Below are positions 24,101-38,482 of a DNA stretch of 64,000 nt, one piece after another. Location: positions 124,001 to 188,000 of the forward strand of contig JAGTWJ010000002.1 in assembly GCA_020064725.1 (NCBI GenBank), given 5' to 3'. The DNA comes from Drechslerella dactyloides (lineage: Eukaryota; Ascomycota; Orbiliomycetes; Orbiliales; Orbiliaceae). Numbering within the stretch: the stretch's first letter is position 1; every line of letters begins with the position of its first letter. A program made the translations under genes and the position numbers. The notes below the pieces were generated by a model that ran no database searches, had not been told where the DNA came from, and saw only the letters and a list, made by a program, of their open reading frames with translations.

Positions 24101-27100
24101 GCAAATGTTCAACAGAATCTCGTGAAGCGAAATCTTGGTGCTCCCCTGTTGCGGAATAAACATGAGCCGCAGCAGAGTCGCGACGCCGGCCTTATCGAGC
24201 ATCTGCGGCGATTGCTTGCGGACTTTCTTCTCGGGAACCAGCCTGGGCTGCTCCTCAGGGCGGGAGCGCACAACGCGAGTGATATCACCGAGCTGCTGGA
24301 TCCGTGATCTGTCTCTCAGTGCGTTCGCTTCGGCAACGATACTCTCGGGGAAATGTGCGAGAACATCGTCATTTTGCTCCATGATGACCGTCTGGCGCAA
24401 GGCGGGGTCGAGAGTCGCCAAGAAACTCGCAAGGTCCATCTCGGCGGGACCGCGTGACTGGCCTCCCGCTGCACGTTGCGCCTCACGTTCTCTGCGTCGT
24501 CGATCGGCTTCCTGTTGCTGGATAATCTCATTACGAATATCCTCGGGCAAGGCTCGCAAGAACTCTTCGCTGATCTCATTCGGCTGCTCGGTGTTCTGTG
24601 TGGCTTGCTGTTGCTCGCGAATGTGGTTGGCAAGAACTTCCTCCCTGATATCTTCTGGCAGTGCCTCCAAGTACTCGGGATCCATGCCCATGCCCGTGAT
24701 GTCCACTTCTCGGCCGCGAATATAGGTGACAGCTCGTGGAGGAGGTGGCTGCGATGGTCCAGCTTCCGAGGAACCCGGTTCTTGTGCCTGCGAGGACTCG
24801 ACACCTTCCATAGCAGTGTCACCAGCAGTGTCAGCTTCGCCAACCTCAGCGGCTCTAGCCGCCTCTGCAGCTCTGGCTTCCTCTTCCTCCTTTCGCTTCC
24901 GCTCTTCTTCTTCCTCCTTGCGCTTCCTTTCCTCTTCCTCAGCCTTCTCCTTTGCAATTCTCTCCTCCTCTTCTTTCTTCTTTCGAGCCTCTTCCTCCTC
25001 CTTACGTCTCTTCTCCTCGCGTTCCTTCCTCAGCCGTTCCTCTTCAATGGCAGGCGGGACGATGCGGCTCAGGACAGCATTGACGATGCGACCTGCAGCA
25101 TCCTGGGCGTTGGACCCCCAGCCGAGTCTCATCTCATCGAGCCATCGCTGTATAGTTGAGTACGGCGTAAAGGATACAGCCGTCAACGGATCGGCTTTCT
25201 GCTCACGATATCCCCTATCCTGATGTCCACCCGGGCGTCTAATGTTCAACAGAGCTTCTATTTCCGGGGGGAAAAGACCAGCGCCGGGAGCCGTCTGGAT
25301 ATGGAACTGTAAAGTGCCGCCGCCAGCAGCCATCGTCGCGGGCAGATTATGCGCACGACCAACGATATTCATCAACGAGGTAAGCCAAGAGACAGCGCCC
25401 GGGCCACCCATATGCGGTGCGTCAAAGGCGTCAAAGGCATTAATCCATTCGCCGTGCCCGTGTCGGTGGAGAGGCGCTCGGGGATGAGCGGCCTGTGGTT
25501 GAGATTGAAGAAGCGGGTTCTGCATGTTCTCTTCGTTCGGACGAGTGCTCGCACCTGTAACTATCCAAGTAATAGAAAACAACATATTAGAGTCCACAAG
25601 ACCTGACATTTATATCGTGGCCAATGTAATAAAAACGAAACTTACGGATGATGTCGCGAGACGTACCGCCAAGTGTGTACCAACCATGACTCTGCGGGTT
25701 CGGATGTCTGGCTCGGGCCATAAGCGGAGCATCACCGTACTCATCAGTCCACTCCCACGGGATACCCAACTCATCTTCGTCGTCTTCTGCTTCGTCATCC
25801 TGAGCGACGGCTTCTTCTTCGTCGAGTTCCTCTTCTTCCTCTTCATCTTCATCATCCTCCTCGGGATCAGCGTCGATGAAGCCGTCTTCTCCTCGTTCTT
25901 CCATCATCTCCTCCGCGAGCTCAGGATCGCCGGCGATGACACGGTTGACGTGATCAATGAGGCCTTCCTGGTCAGCTGGGATCATTTCGCCGAGATCCTC
26001 GCCGTCCCCATTGTCACTGGCCTCCCAGTCATCATCTTCGTCTTGGTATGAAAGCTCGTGTTGGATTTCAGGAGGAAGTTCGTCCTCGTGGATGCCCTCA
26101 TCGTCATCGTCCTCACCATCATCATCATCCATGTCATCGTCGTCTTCCGACATGGAGTGATCCTCATCGCTATCCGAGTGCTGGTGGTCGTCGACGACAA
26201 TTTCGACCTAGTTGACAGTCTTGTCAGCAAAACTTCTGCGCGCGCATCCACATAGACCAAAATAACTTACATCCATATGATCGCCATCCTCCAAAACATC
26301 GTCGTCACTCGCTTGACTGTCTTCCTCTTCCTCTTCGTAGTCTTCCATCTCATCAATGTACATCTCATCCTCGTCTCCATACTCATCTTCCTCATCCTCC
26401 ATCTCCCCGCCTTCAAGCATGCCCAGCGCAGAGTTCTGGAACAAGTTGGGCGTTTCCTCTCTGTCCGCGTCAATCTCACTCAAGGAGTCCATCGAGATCT
26501 CATCATCGTCGATGCCGACAATGTTAATTTCTTCTTCGCCCAATTCCATAGCGGTCTTGGACAATAATTTGAGAGGTCGCAAAATGTACTTAATCACCCT
26601 GCGCGCACTCGGGAAATTAAGATCGATCTCCGAAAGCGAGTTTGTCAACGCGTTCACGAAGTTCTTCTCAAACATAACCTTGGCCAGCTGTTTCTGCGAC
26701 TTCTCCAGCAGCACGTTGTTCTGAGACGCATTAGGTCTCGAGGCGAGCATCCTGTAAAGCAAGTCTGACAGATTGAGCATACGGGCGTACTTGGCATCCA
26801 GGTGTTCCGTAGAGGCGCCGGCATCCTTGAACGCTTTAATAGAGGCATCCAAAACATGCTTGCGCACAAAGATCAGATCTGGTTCTTCTTCGACATTCGC
26901 AATTTCACCGGTGTGCGCGCACAGCGAAACAACAACCGAGATTGCCCAGTTAGAGATCATGGTTCGTTTCTTGAAGGCAGTGTCATCCGGTTGAGAGAGT
27001 GTGCCGACTGGAATAAGGTCTGTGAGAAGGTAGTTGAGAATACCGGTCCTTGGTTTTGAAGGCGTGATCGGGTCTCGAGCGTTAGCTCTACGTGAGAAAT

Positions 27101-30100
27101 TGATGAACTCAAGCTTGCTTCGGTTGTAGGACGCCAGAATCTCGGTAAGGGTCTGAAGTAAGAAGCACCGATAGAGATAGTTGGGATGATCCGCAGCGTT
27201 GAACTCGACTTTCTCAGGCTTCGTGGACTTTTCGGTGGTATTGGTGGCGGTGGAAGGGCCGTTGTCGTCGGTGGTCATCTCCACATCACCGCTAACCTCC
27301 TTCTTGCTCTCTGCAGGTTTCTCCTCCGAGGTAACAGGCGGAGCACCCTCATTGCCGTCAACGTCCTTGATGGCTAGTAGTTCGCAAAGCAAGTAGTGAA
27401 CAACTCCATCCGGCTTCTCAACACCTGGCGGTTTGATCTCAGCGACAGGCTTGGGCTTGTCAACCTGGTCAGCAGGCGCCTTGCCCTTGTCGAGATCCTT
27501 TTCTTGATCATCTTCGGTCGTCCCCGAAGGCCCAGCGGCCTGCTCGTCTTCGCCACCCTCCGCCTTGTCCTCATCAGGTTTGTTCTTGCTAGACGAAGGA
27601 TCGACCTCATCCATCTCCTTGAGAACAATCTGCTGATGTCGAAGACTGGGCTGGTACCCAACCAACTTGCAAAGCTCCGTCGTGGCCTGCAAGAACACAT
27701 CCGGACTCCTGAGAACCAAGTGCGAACATTGCCGACAGTACGTCGCAGGATCAGTGTGGCGACTACCACGCGAGCCGCGGTTCTTGAAGAATGTCTTGAT
27801 TTCGGAAGTCATAAACGTCTTGATGGTCTCGTCGTCTTCGATGATGTGGCGGACAATCAGCATTATGCACGAGCGCAGCTTCGAGGTGTCGCTACCAGCC
27901 ATATTCTTGAACATGTGGAACAGCCGGTGAATGTTCTGGTACTCGCCCATCTTGATCGCGATCTCTCGCTTTCGCGTCAACAGAACCAGAACACGAACGA
28001 TCGCAAGGGCAGTTGTCTCATCCTTGCCGACAGACGGAATAGCAGACATGACCGCATTGAATATTGACATCTGCTGGTCCAGCGGTACGATGAAGCCGGG
28101 TTGAACAAGCGGTCGTGGCGAACTCTCATCGGACTCCGGCGGCACAAAGTCAACCGGGTGAGGCTGAGAAGACTCGATCAAAAACTTCTCAATGACGAGT
28201 AGGATCCGTCCAATCCACGGGCTCGCTTCATTCGGGTAGATCTTGATGTACGCAATCACGATTGGAAGCTGGTCCTTGTACTCTTCCAAGCCAGAGTTGA
28301 AAAACGTCTGATTCTGCAGCACCAACCCTAAGAAGTGGGCGACAGCAGCGATGGTCTTGCCCTGCGGACGGATATCGTCATCCAGCTGAAGCGACATGAG
28401 TGACTGGAAGATAGTTGTAACCGCCTCCCTTCGAGTCTCTTCCGTCCCCTTGGAGTAGGCACTCGTGATGAGATTCGCAAGCTCGAATGTGACCTCATGT
28501 TGCATCGTTAGAATCTCCAGTGCACGGTCGACAAGGCCGTTCGAGATCTTTGTCCGCATGTCGTCAAGATCATCAATAGTGATAACTGGGACCGCAGGTT
28601 CCTCTTTACCCTTCCCTTTGTCCGTCGGAGGCAGGGGTGGTGCAGGCGGCGGCGGAGGACCCGTGAATCCGGACGCCGACGACCCCTCAGCCGCAGGGTT
28701 GACAATCGGGACCGCAAGTCCAGCCGCAGGAAGATCATCGATGCTCATAGCCATCAATCCACCCTCCTGCTCGTTATCATTCGAAGCCGGCGGGGGCGGG
28801 GTTGCAGAGTTGAGAAGTTCGGATAGCGTCCGAAGGGATGGAGTAGCATGGGGAGGGGGTGGCGGCGGGGCAGCTCCAGGTGTTTGTGATCCCTGAAGCG
28901 GAGCGGGAGGTGCCGGAGGCGCATCATCAGGTGGGACAGTCGCGTTCGCTAGATTCCTCAGCATAGCATCGAAAACATTGTCGCCAAGTAGAATGGGCGG
29001 CGGCGGAATTATATCAGGTTGGGCAGCGTTCGCTTCCCCGCCAGCAGCCTGCGCCAGTCCAGCAGCAGCGTTCAGATCCGCGGCATCAACGTCGGTATCT
29101 GCCTCCGAATCAGAGCTAGAAGAATCGTCATTACGCCTGCGAAGACTGGAAGTACCAGCTCTACTGGACTCATCCGGATGATTAATGAGAAAGTCCGTCG
29201 CAGTCTGGATGTGGTTATTCGATCGTAGCAAAGCGTGAAGTGATCGCTCGCGGGAGAAACCCATGTCGGTGAGCTGGCGGATATGCTCCTCGTTCGGCTC
29301 AAAGGATCTCCAAGAAACCATTGTCGGATGCTTGCCTTTGTCTCGTCGTTGGAATGCGCCAGTTTCACCCTCGGCTTTCAAAACTGTGCCCAGAATCTCG
29401 ACCACAGCTTTGACGATGGTTGGGAACACCTTCTCGATGGACGGCGAGTTCCACATCTCCTCAACAACGGGGAGTATTAAGGCCCGAAGCTCCACCAGGA
29501 ACTGGTGAGCGTTGAAATAGTCAGGGCGGTCTCGGTCCCGTTCACGCGAAAAGTGGAGATGCGACGTCTGCGGGGATTCCAAAAGCGCCTTCGAATTAAC
29601 GAGTTGGGTGAAAAGCGAGAGGATGACTTTGATACCGCCGAAGCAGTGAGCGAGCCTGTTGCGCAAGTTAACATCTGACGTATCGACTGGAATTTCTTGA
29701 ACGTCCTTCCAGAACGTCTTCAAGATTTCCGCAACGGTATCCAATCCGCCGTTTTGCTTGAAGGTGATCAAATTGATGCAGATAACCTGGGAATTGCCAC
29801 TCCTGTCGCCTCCTTCGAGAAGAAGTGACGATATAGCTGACAATGTGATGATCAGGTAGCTGTATCTGTCTGTAACCGAATCGCAGAGTTCTACATCACA
29901 TTAGCCTCGAAACGCACAGAATCATTCGGGTTTACGTTACTTACCAACTCGTTTCCAAGTCAGATGTTGATGCATGGTATCAGAGATACTCTCCGCGATC
30001 TTGAAAGCGTGCTTCTTGTGAGCCTGATCGGTCGTCCTTCGTGTAACGAGAACTCTAGCGAGACCTTGGAAGAACGGCGTTATGCTGCTGGGAATTTGAC

Positions 30101-33100
30101 TGATCAAGAACCGGATTGTCTTGACGTTCTGGAACCACGGCGTCTTGCCTTCGCTCTCGCTGACTGCCTTCTTTGCCGCTTCCTTCTCATCTCGCTTTTC
30201 CTGGGCGGTTTTCTGCGGCAGTTCCTGCCCATCGGGCCCGATCAGGTCGTCATCCGGACTGAAGCCGAGGGCATCCTTGAACTTGGTCGCTTCTTTCCAA
30301 GTCTCAGGAAGGTTCCTCTGCAGCAAGATCTCTTCCCACACGCAAGCTCGATGCAAAGCACCCAGACTGGGTACCAGAGTCTCGTAGAAGGTGCGCTGCG
30401 CAACAGGTTGGAACAGTTGACTGGTGGTCCGGCTGTTGTACAGCGTCTGTGAATACAGTTCCGAGAGCAATGTAGTAAGCGCGTGAGCGGTGACAAGATC
30501 CTTGATGAGATCGGTTCCCTTTGTTTTGACAAGTTCGGCAACCTCATCGACCGGTTGCTTGCCCGAGGCACCTTCGGATTCGGCATTGGTAGGAGGGGTC
30601 GTGAGCGGCCGGAAGAATGCTTCCTTCGATTCGTGTTTCAAGAGTGGCTCGAGATCCTTGATGGCCTTCTGCGTGTTTCCAAGCAAGGCAGGGATCGTGG
30701 TCCCCGGGGAGGCCTCTCCGCAAAGGTGCATGACCCTAGTCATGGCAAGAGACACAGCCCGAGCAGCAAAGTCATAGGGAAGTGACGGCAAGAAATAAAT
30801 GGCAATCAGCTTGTCGAAACCCCCACGCTTGACAAAGTCACGTGTATGAGATTGATGGGAAAGGAAGCCTTCGAGGAACCGCGACATGACGTCAATGTAC
30901 ATTGATATGGAGATCTCAGGGTAGGGAACGTCTGAGTCTTCCTCCTCTTTGAGGTCGGCCATCAACACCTTCTCGTTAGGCGTGGTGTCGATGTCCGGTT
31001 CTTCAACGACCGGCTGCGCGATCTCGGCGGGAGATTCTGTTGTAACATTCCTCGAGGCGCTCGGTGTCTCGTCGTCGTCATCTCCCATCTCGACATCACT
31101 ATCATCGGAGTCACTAAGATCATCGTTGGCCCTAGGGACAGTGACGGACTTTCTGTGGGCACCATTGAGCGCACGTTTTCCACCCGATACAACGAATTCG
31201 CCATTCTCTTCGATGAATACCTTGGCGCCGGCACCTTCCTTGCTAGCAAACCGGTTACCAAGCTCGATGACCTTCCCAACCATCTTGACGATGACTTTCA
31301 TGATGTCTTCCTTCAAAGACGGGTGATGGCGGATCAGTTCATCAAACTGGCTCCCCAAAGCAGTTGATATGTCGGAATCGGACATGCATTTGACATGCTC
31401 GGCGCTCTCGAAAATCTCGAAAAACTTCTCTAGCGCATTCGAAGATTTGAACAGGGCAAGGCCAGAGTTGTTGAGACAGATAGCGCCGAAAGCCAAAGGG
31501 ATAGTATTCATGACGTCGAGAGCGGGCAAGATCGTCGAGGCAGGGGTTTCAACCAGCAGACTCGTCGGTGCCGTCGCTGGTGGCGTGGTTTCAGGCTGTT
31601 CGACAACAGGTGCAGGGCCAGCTTCAGGCTGCTCCGCCGGACGTGGCTGGGAGGTCGTTGGCTCTGGCTGGTCCGCATCTATTATCTGCGTATCTTGAGA
31701 GTTGTTGTTATCCTCAGGTTCAGCCGGTGCAGCACGTTCACGGACCGGAGACGACTGCCCAGTTTCCTCCAAGAATTGCTCGATCGGCCGCCCCGTGACA
31801 GCCGCAAAGAGACCATGGCTGAGCTTTGCTTCGTGGATAATCGCATAGCTAGTCGGCTCGTTATGGATGAAGGTCGTTAGAATATTGACGGCGGACGACC
31901 AAACCGAGCTACCAAACATCTTCCCGTTCCCGATAACCGATCTCAGCGCGTCCAACAGCTTTGGCGAATCTATCAAATTTCGTAGGAGACGCTCCGAGGT
32001 GTTACCGGTCTGGCTCATCATGTGGTGGGTAAATTTGAAAGCCATTTTGAGAATGTAAGCATGGTACCACCCTGTTTCGAAATCCGTCGATGGCGATCTA
32101 TACACAGCCGGAAATGATCCCCCGGGAGTCTTGGATTCGACAAGAGCAGTCGTGACTTGCCAGCTGACAAGCTCCACCATCGCCTCAAGCCCATTAGCAT
32201 TAGCAAAGTTCGAGAAGGCGGGAGGGATCCCGTAGACCAGGCCGTCGAGGAACTGCAAAGCTTTCGGGATGTAGGGTATCCCTTTGTACGTCCGCAGATT
32301 CAAAACGGAGACAAGGCAATTGATCAGTCCAGCACTAACAAGAAGACCACCCGAGACCTGCTGGCTGGGCAGGCTGCTGGTAAGGTCGAACAATGCCTTG
32401 CGCCATTCCTCATCTTCTTTGGCTGGATTGAGGTCGTTACCCTTGACTTCGTCTCCAAGCTCTGCAATTGCTTTCCTGAGGAGGGTAAGGAGGGTGCCAT
32501 GGCTGACATTGAGACCAAGAGCGGCGTTGACATCTGCGTTTCTAGATTTGCACTTGGCTAAGGCTTCCAGACCGGCGAAAGAAAAGGTCTGCAGAACTTT
32601 CGGAACACGCCTCCCACGGATAGGCGACACCAGATCCGCGAGCTGGAAGACGAGTTGGTACCTTCGTGGCTCGTCAGTGTCGGCGGCCAGAACCCGAGTC
32701 TGGAAGTTGCTCTCGCTAAGGACATAAGCAAGATTGGTAACGGCAAGGATACGGATCCCCAGGATCTGTCGTCTCGTCTCAGGGGATTCGGAAAAGGCCT
32801 TGGCAACGCGGATGCGCTGAAGAAGTTCGTAGTGGTATTCCGTGGGGATCTTGGGGAGCTCCGACTTCAAGATGTCGATGATGTTCTGTGACTGGATCAC
32901 CGATGCAGGGATCTCCAGACTCTGAACACCAGTAGGGGTAGACTTTGTTTCGCCAACACCAGCGACAGCCTCCTCAAATGTCAAGTCGCCCTTTACGGTC
33001 TGCTCCTTACTCAGACCGCTGGCCTTACGAGGAGTCTGGGTCGGTACTTTCCCTTTTTCGGTGGCGGCCGGCTTCGGCGGTGGTGCCGGATTGACATAGT

Positions 33101-34009
33101 AGTGGAAGTTGATCGAAGTGTATATTCCCCAAGCGTCGGAAGGTGACCCATCTCGTGCAGCTGGTTTCTTGCCTTTGGGGCTGGTGGAACCCGGCTCGGA
33201 AGTATCGGTTGCCAACTTGTGGAGGTCATTCGCAACGATGAGTGGTTTCAGAGGGGCCTTCGCTTGTGTCGACTGAGCACCGGAGGGCGGCGGGCTGCCA
33301 ATGAAGCCGGTAGCGATCTTTGTGACTTTGTCCAAGCTGATATTGTAGTGGTTCGTAAGTAAGGCATTGTTGGCAGCCGTGGAGAGAGCTCCGGTCCTCG
33401 ATCTCGAGCTGTGGTAACGTTGTGCGAGCTTTTGCCCCAGACGGAGAATGCTGGTGAGAAGGGCATACGAGGTGGTGTTGAGAAGGTCGTTGAGGTGCTA
33501 CAAGTCGGATTGTCGGTCCCAAGTTAGCCATTTGAAGCAGCAGAGATGTATCTTGTGGGGGAAGGCACTCACACTGCTGCTCGCATACAGGCTCCTGTTA
33601 CCGCATTCTTCGATGAGCAGACGGCTAAAGTCAAGGACGCTGATGAGAATCGTCTCGTCTTCGGGCTCGAACGGTATCAGCTGCGGGCCAGCCTTCAGGT
33701 TGTATTTCGCGATCAGTTCTTCGAGCACTTCGTCGAATCTGTTCAGCAACGCAATCCAGTGATACAAGTCTCCTCTAGGAAACGGCCATATCGAGGGGAA
33801 GCTGGCGAGATAGTCCGTGAGCTCTCCGCGCTTCTCTTTATCGCATAGTTCGATCGCTTGTGCCGAGAAGTCGCGAACGAAGGGTGACTAGCAGAAGGAT
33901 GGAGTTAGCAGCACAGTCTGGAGCAACGCCATCATGCAATATAAATGGTTGTGTGCTTGCTCACCAGTGTCTGCTCGTGCTTCTGCGAAGCCGTCTTTTT
34001 GATCCGCAT
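21166..34009 (-). CDS. HECT-type E3 ubiquitin ligase, Tom1/HUWE1 family, 4120 aa
   Basis: Eight exons: 34009-33965, 33887-33573, 33497-29945, 29890-26271, 26207-25646, 25554-21612, 21553-21324 and 21260-21166. All seven junctions keep phase and restore family-like residues. The first exon has 15 codons ([15 protein letters not shown]). The N-terminal 1300 residues are the armadillo-like DUF908/DUF913 region ([26 protein letters not shown]). A UBA domain sits at about 1505-1550 ([20 protein letters not shown]). A very acidic stretch lies near 2480-2640, then a long charged coiled coil. Three UBM-like motifs follow ([39 protein letters not shown]). The HECT domain forms the last 350 residues; its catalytic Cys is in SSHTCFNQ (about 4087). 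Family knowledge: it ubiquitinates many nuclear and unassembled proteins. The chain ends in EYFGFA, normal for HECT ligases. Confidence 0.95.
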
Positions 34010-37000
34010 CGTGTGAAACAACCAAGTCCGTACTTGGGTTGTGACACTGTCGAAAGATTCAGGTCCCTTCCAACCTCAGCGCTGAAGCCTCACCTTGCAG
34101 TCGATACAAGGTTCCGGCGGGGATGTTCGATAAGGTACCGAGACAGCGATGGGCAGTCGGTGTGGAGACGAGAGGGTGATATGACTGGGGATTGACTCTA
34201 CGGGAAGAGTTTCCGGAAAGCGATCGAAAACCAAAAAAGTAAGCAACGAGAAGTAAAAGATTGAATGCAGCCGTGAACGTCACAGTAGGCTAATCGTCAG
34301 TGAAAGAGGGTCGTCAGACGCGGATGTCGATGTAGCTGGCGGGGGGCGGATCTATGATGTAAGCTCGCTGTGTCCAGCAGCCAAGGGTGTGCAGTGCAGT
34401 GCAGGTGGCGGGTGTGTTTCAGCTAGCTTTGGAGCAGAGATGCCGAGAAAACGAAGGGTGAACAGAAGAGCTTCGAGAACACGACGGAAGAGACGAAAAA
34501 GATCCCGGGTAAGATGGTGGAGAGAGGTAGGGTGAAGATGGAGGTGTTTGGTGGTGGGGATGAGTAAGGGTGTAGATTACCAGCACGACAGAGGGTGCAG
34601 CCTCGTGTGTGATGCAATAGTCTACAGGGAAGCTCGGGGAGAGCTCGAAAATTTAGCGGGGAAAAAGGGCGTTGAGATCCTGCAAGGCCTCGGGTTTACG
34701 CGTGTTAGCCAGACGTCCAGCTGTCGAGCGAGAGCTTTAGAGGCGCGGGAAGGGGACGGGACGGGAGAACTCACGTGGCGATGGCGAGTGTTCGCGCGCG
34801 TGGCGAGTGGTGATGATGGGTGGAGGTCGGAGGATGGTGGTGGTGGTGGAAGGAGGAATGACGGCGGGTTGAGCGGCCGGGTCGTTTTGGGTGGGTGGCG
34901 GTGATGTGATGCGGTGTTGATGGCAGGCCGTGCAGCACAGGCGAGCAGCCACGAGTGGAGAGCTTTGTTTGCTGGCGTCACTACACACGACCAGCTCACG
35001 ACCAGCTAGCTATCTTGTTCGAGCGGTATGGATCATGATGATAATAGGAATCGTCTCTCGTGCGCACGTTGAGCTGAACGGTTGAATCGACGTGACTAAC
35101 TCGTGGAAGCTGCGTCTTTGGGCAGGCAGGATCCGACCTCCGCCCTCCGCATCGTTCATGTTACACCGATATCGATAAGGCGTACGTGGTAACAGACGAC
35201 GACGCTTCTTCGACGGCACGTCATACGACCTCGCGTTGGGCACAGTCCGAAGCCTTCTTTCTTTCCCACCCGATCCGACGCCTAATCGGACCAGCTACCC
35301 GGCTGGCTGCACGGGACTGCCTTCGTTAATGCATGTTGCCGAACGCGAGTACTGTCCGTTCGGACGGCGTGTTTTAATATCATCCTCAACTAACGCTGAT
35401 AGCGGACTGCCTGGTGCATGGTGCCAGCTCTGCTTCAACGACTAAGATCAAGCGAACGTTCGAACATCCGTTCACACAGCTAGTAGAACATGCTATGTGG
35501 TCTCGTGGCAAGGAAGGGCTTGTTTTACGAGACCAATGCTATATATATAGCGATCTTAAGATCTTACGAGTCTATAGTATACATGATACAGCCGCCCGCT
35601 AAAATTTTCCGATGTGCATTGTCTCGCCAGAGCCGCCGCCTGGATCATCGGCGTGCTTCTATACTGCTATAGTGCTTCTATAGCTCGCTGCCCGTCATAT
35701 CCCAGCTGGAGATCGCGGACTTGGCTAGCTCTGCGGACTGAAGTGACCACGCGTCGCGATATTGGATACGTAGCACTCAATAGTTGGCTGGAGTAGGATT
35801 CAGGATTTGACGTTCACGTTGGAACGCGACATTGGAGTTACATGCAACATGCAAGGGTGGATATCACTATCAATATCACGACGGCGGCGTGGATACGGCT
35901 GAAACAGACATCGCGATATCATGCCTGGTCTGACCCGCCGGCCATCTGTTGCTTCACGATGTTCCATATTTAGGGGCCGCGCATGGATGCCAACAGGCCA
36001 ACGTTTGCCCAACGTCAAAACCAACATCTGGAGGCGAGCGTCCACGAACACGCGACGCTCCCCGTAAAGCCGGAGAAACACCAACTGCTTTGTCTCGAGA
36101 CAGTAACCAGCCTAAGCTACCGGCTTATCTGTTTATCGACGCGTGCTCACAAGTTGACCGTGACGATGCTTCGTACCAGCGACAAACTACACCACGTGCT
36201 GCAGCTGTCCGAGCAAGCTGCTCGACGTGACTGGCGTGACCCGAACGCGGCACGACATCAACCCTGGCGAAATTAAACTGTAAGGCAAGCAGGCAAGCAA
36301 GCTGCTGCTTCGAATCCAAAAAAGAAAAATGCCCATCCATTCCCGGCGTCGACTCGCGGAGCCTCGCAGACGAGAGCAGCAGAATTGGAACTTACGTTTC
36401 CTGAAAGGATGGTAGAGCGAGCGAGCGAGTGAGTCGAAGGTCGTGAATGGTGAACATGCCGCCTCCTTGCATCCACATACATCATGCATACATACAAATT
36501 ATTACCAGCATCGCCGCCTGCGCCGCGCGCGCCGCCTTCCCTCCCTATCGACGGTCCTCCTGCAAATAATCACCAACCAACCGCGCATGCACTAGTCTCC
36601 GACCTACAATGTCGACGCGAGCGAGCGAGAAAAACAGGCAGGCGGGCAAGGCAGCCGGCTAGCGTCGTCGACCGCACACGTCAACTGTCGTCCAAATTCC
36701 CATTGCAGCTTTAAAGGCCTTGGAAGCCTTTACCCGTATCCAGTCTTCTGGAGGGTCAGCGTCCCCGAGACCAACGTACCAAGTGACTTCGGAAGAAGTA
36801 AAACCTGGGAGGAGAGAAAAAAAGCTGAAACGGGCCCGTTTAAATGGAGAAAGTCAGGGAAAGAAACAGACTCAGGCCGAAACACAGGCGAACGGTGCCC
36901 AATCACACACGCGGGCACCCCGTTACAGCCACGGGAAAAAAAGCCACCCACAGCTGGGCCCCCTGACTGGAGACAAGGAGAGTGGGGAGAACGGGAACGT

Positions 37001-38372
37001 CCAGGCTGATCGACGGGGCAGGTTCTATCGCTGCTGTCGGCGTAGCAGGTAGATTGGGGAGGCTGATTGGCCCGTCGGAAAGAGCTGCAGGACTGCTCTC
37101 TTGCATTAGTGAGGATGCACAGTAAGAAGTACGAAGTATGGTATGGTGCCGACCGCGATCGAAGAGCGTCTCGCAGGACGGGTGTGTTCATCTGGAAGAA
37201 GCAGCATGCACTCGGTAGACGGGATTCGACAGACGCTGCAGACGCACAGCGCACAACAGAGGAATAGCCGTGCATGCGGTGCAGCAGAAAGAGTCTACGT
37301 ATGCGGGCGCATGCATGCAAGGGCTGCCGTGAATTTAAAATCGTAATTTGCGGTGCTTGCCTCCCGCGAGCGAATCGTGGGCGAGAAACAAGAAGGCGAT
37401 GCTCTCGAATGCGGTGTGCTTGCACCGTGTTTCCGATCTGGCTGGCTGGGCTGCACCGGCTGGCTGTATCCCTCAGGAGAAACACGACCTCCCAGCTCCG
37501 GTCGCCTCTTGCAGCAGCATCTCTTACATAGCGCTCTCCAATCCTCTTCTCTTATTTTCAATCTCTCCTCTTCCCTCTCTCTTCCTCCTCTTCCTCCAGC
37601 AATCAACGTCACCGCCAGCTTCCAGCTCCCCTTTCTCCATCCTTCGTTTCGTTTCTCCTTCGGCTCGCCTGAAGCACCAAAGAATGCAGCCGTGACGACG
37701 TGGACGAGAATTGAATTTTCGACAAATCTCCAGGCTCCTTCGACCGCATTCATTTCTCCCAGCACGGCTCCGTCCAGCCATATCATTACTTTTCCCCGGG
37801 GCATCGAGTGCCCTCGATCGATCGCAAGGTTTCACGGCCAGCTGACGCCAATTGGCTCCGGCATTGACTGCAGGTAGGTCTGCTACAATACTATTCTCAT
37901 CGCTCATCGCTCGTTCTCGACCACCGCCTGCCTGCATTTTCATGCGTGCGTGCATTCATTCCTTCCGCGTGCTCCAGCTGCTGCGCATGCTGCCGGGCAT
38001 AGCACTGGATTCTGGAAGCCGGCAGCGTCACCGGCTCCCTATCCCATTCCCCAGTAGCGCCGGTGATAAACTACTACTAGCCTTCTCTCCATCTGCCCTG
38101 CCGTTTCCCCGTCTGCGTGCTGTCCACGAGCAGAAGCTCAACCAACCGACCTGCTTGGTTTGACGGAGCTGTCTCACGCGCGAAAAGACACGGTCGTGCT
38201 CCAACTGGGAGAAAGCGACCGCGCCCTCGCCCGTTCTGCGTATGCGCAAACGGTTGCTATCGAGTGCCGAGAGGTTGGTGGCCGTCCAGTCGCGGATGGC
38301 ATCCCAGCCCAGCCCTGCCAGCCAGCCAGCCTGATGCTGCTCCTGCTGCAGCTCTCGATCGGGCTCCGTCCT

Positions 38373-38393
38373 TGCTGCTGCTGCTGCTGCTGC
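38373..38393. repeat. (GCT)n microsatellite
   Basis: About seven consecutive GCT/CTG units in the pyrimidine-rich region upstream of the Rab-GAP gene. It lies in sequence I regard as untranslated. Confidence 0.8.
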
Positions 38394-38436
38394 CGTCCCG
38401 TTTATCCAGCTGTGCGAGCCTTCATTCCTGATCGTT

Positions 38437-38482
38437 CGTTCGCTCGCTCGCTCGCTCGCTCGTGCTGGTGCTGGTGCTGGTC
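38437..38482. repeat. (CGCT)n and (GTGCTG)n simple repeats
   Basis: Five to six CGCT units are followed directly by three GTGCTG units. The tetranucleotide repeat would shift frame if its length changed, which argues that this stretch is not coding. Confidence 0.8.

Noticed and set aside
23375..24307. 310-codon + strand frame inside the Tom1 gene
   Set aside because: Antisense shadow of the charged coiled-coil and UBM region of the ligase; its Leu/Arg runs mirror the Glu/Lys codons.
36730..37485. 251-codon open frame on the minus strand
   Set aside because: The translation is low-complexity and rich in Cys, Arg and Ser without domain structure. It lies in simple-repeat-rich intergenic DNA.
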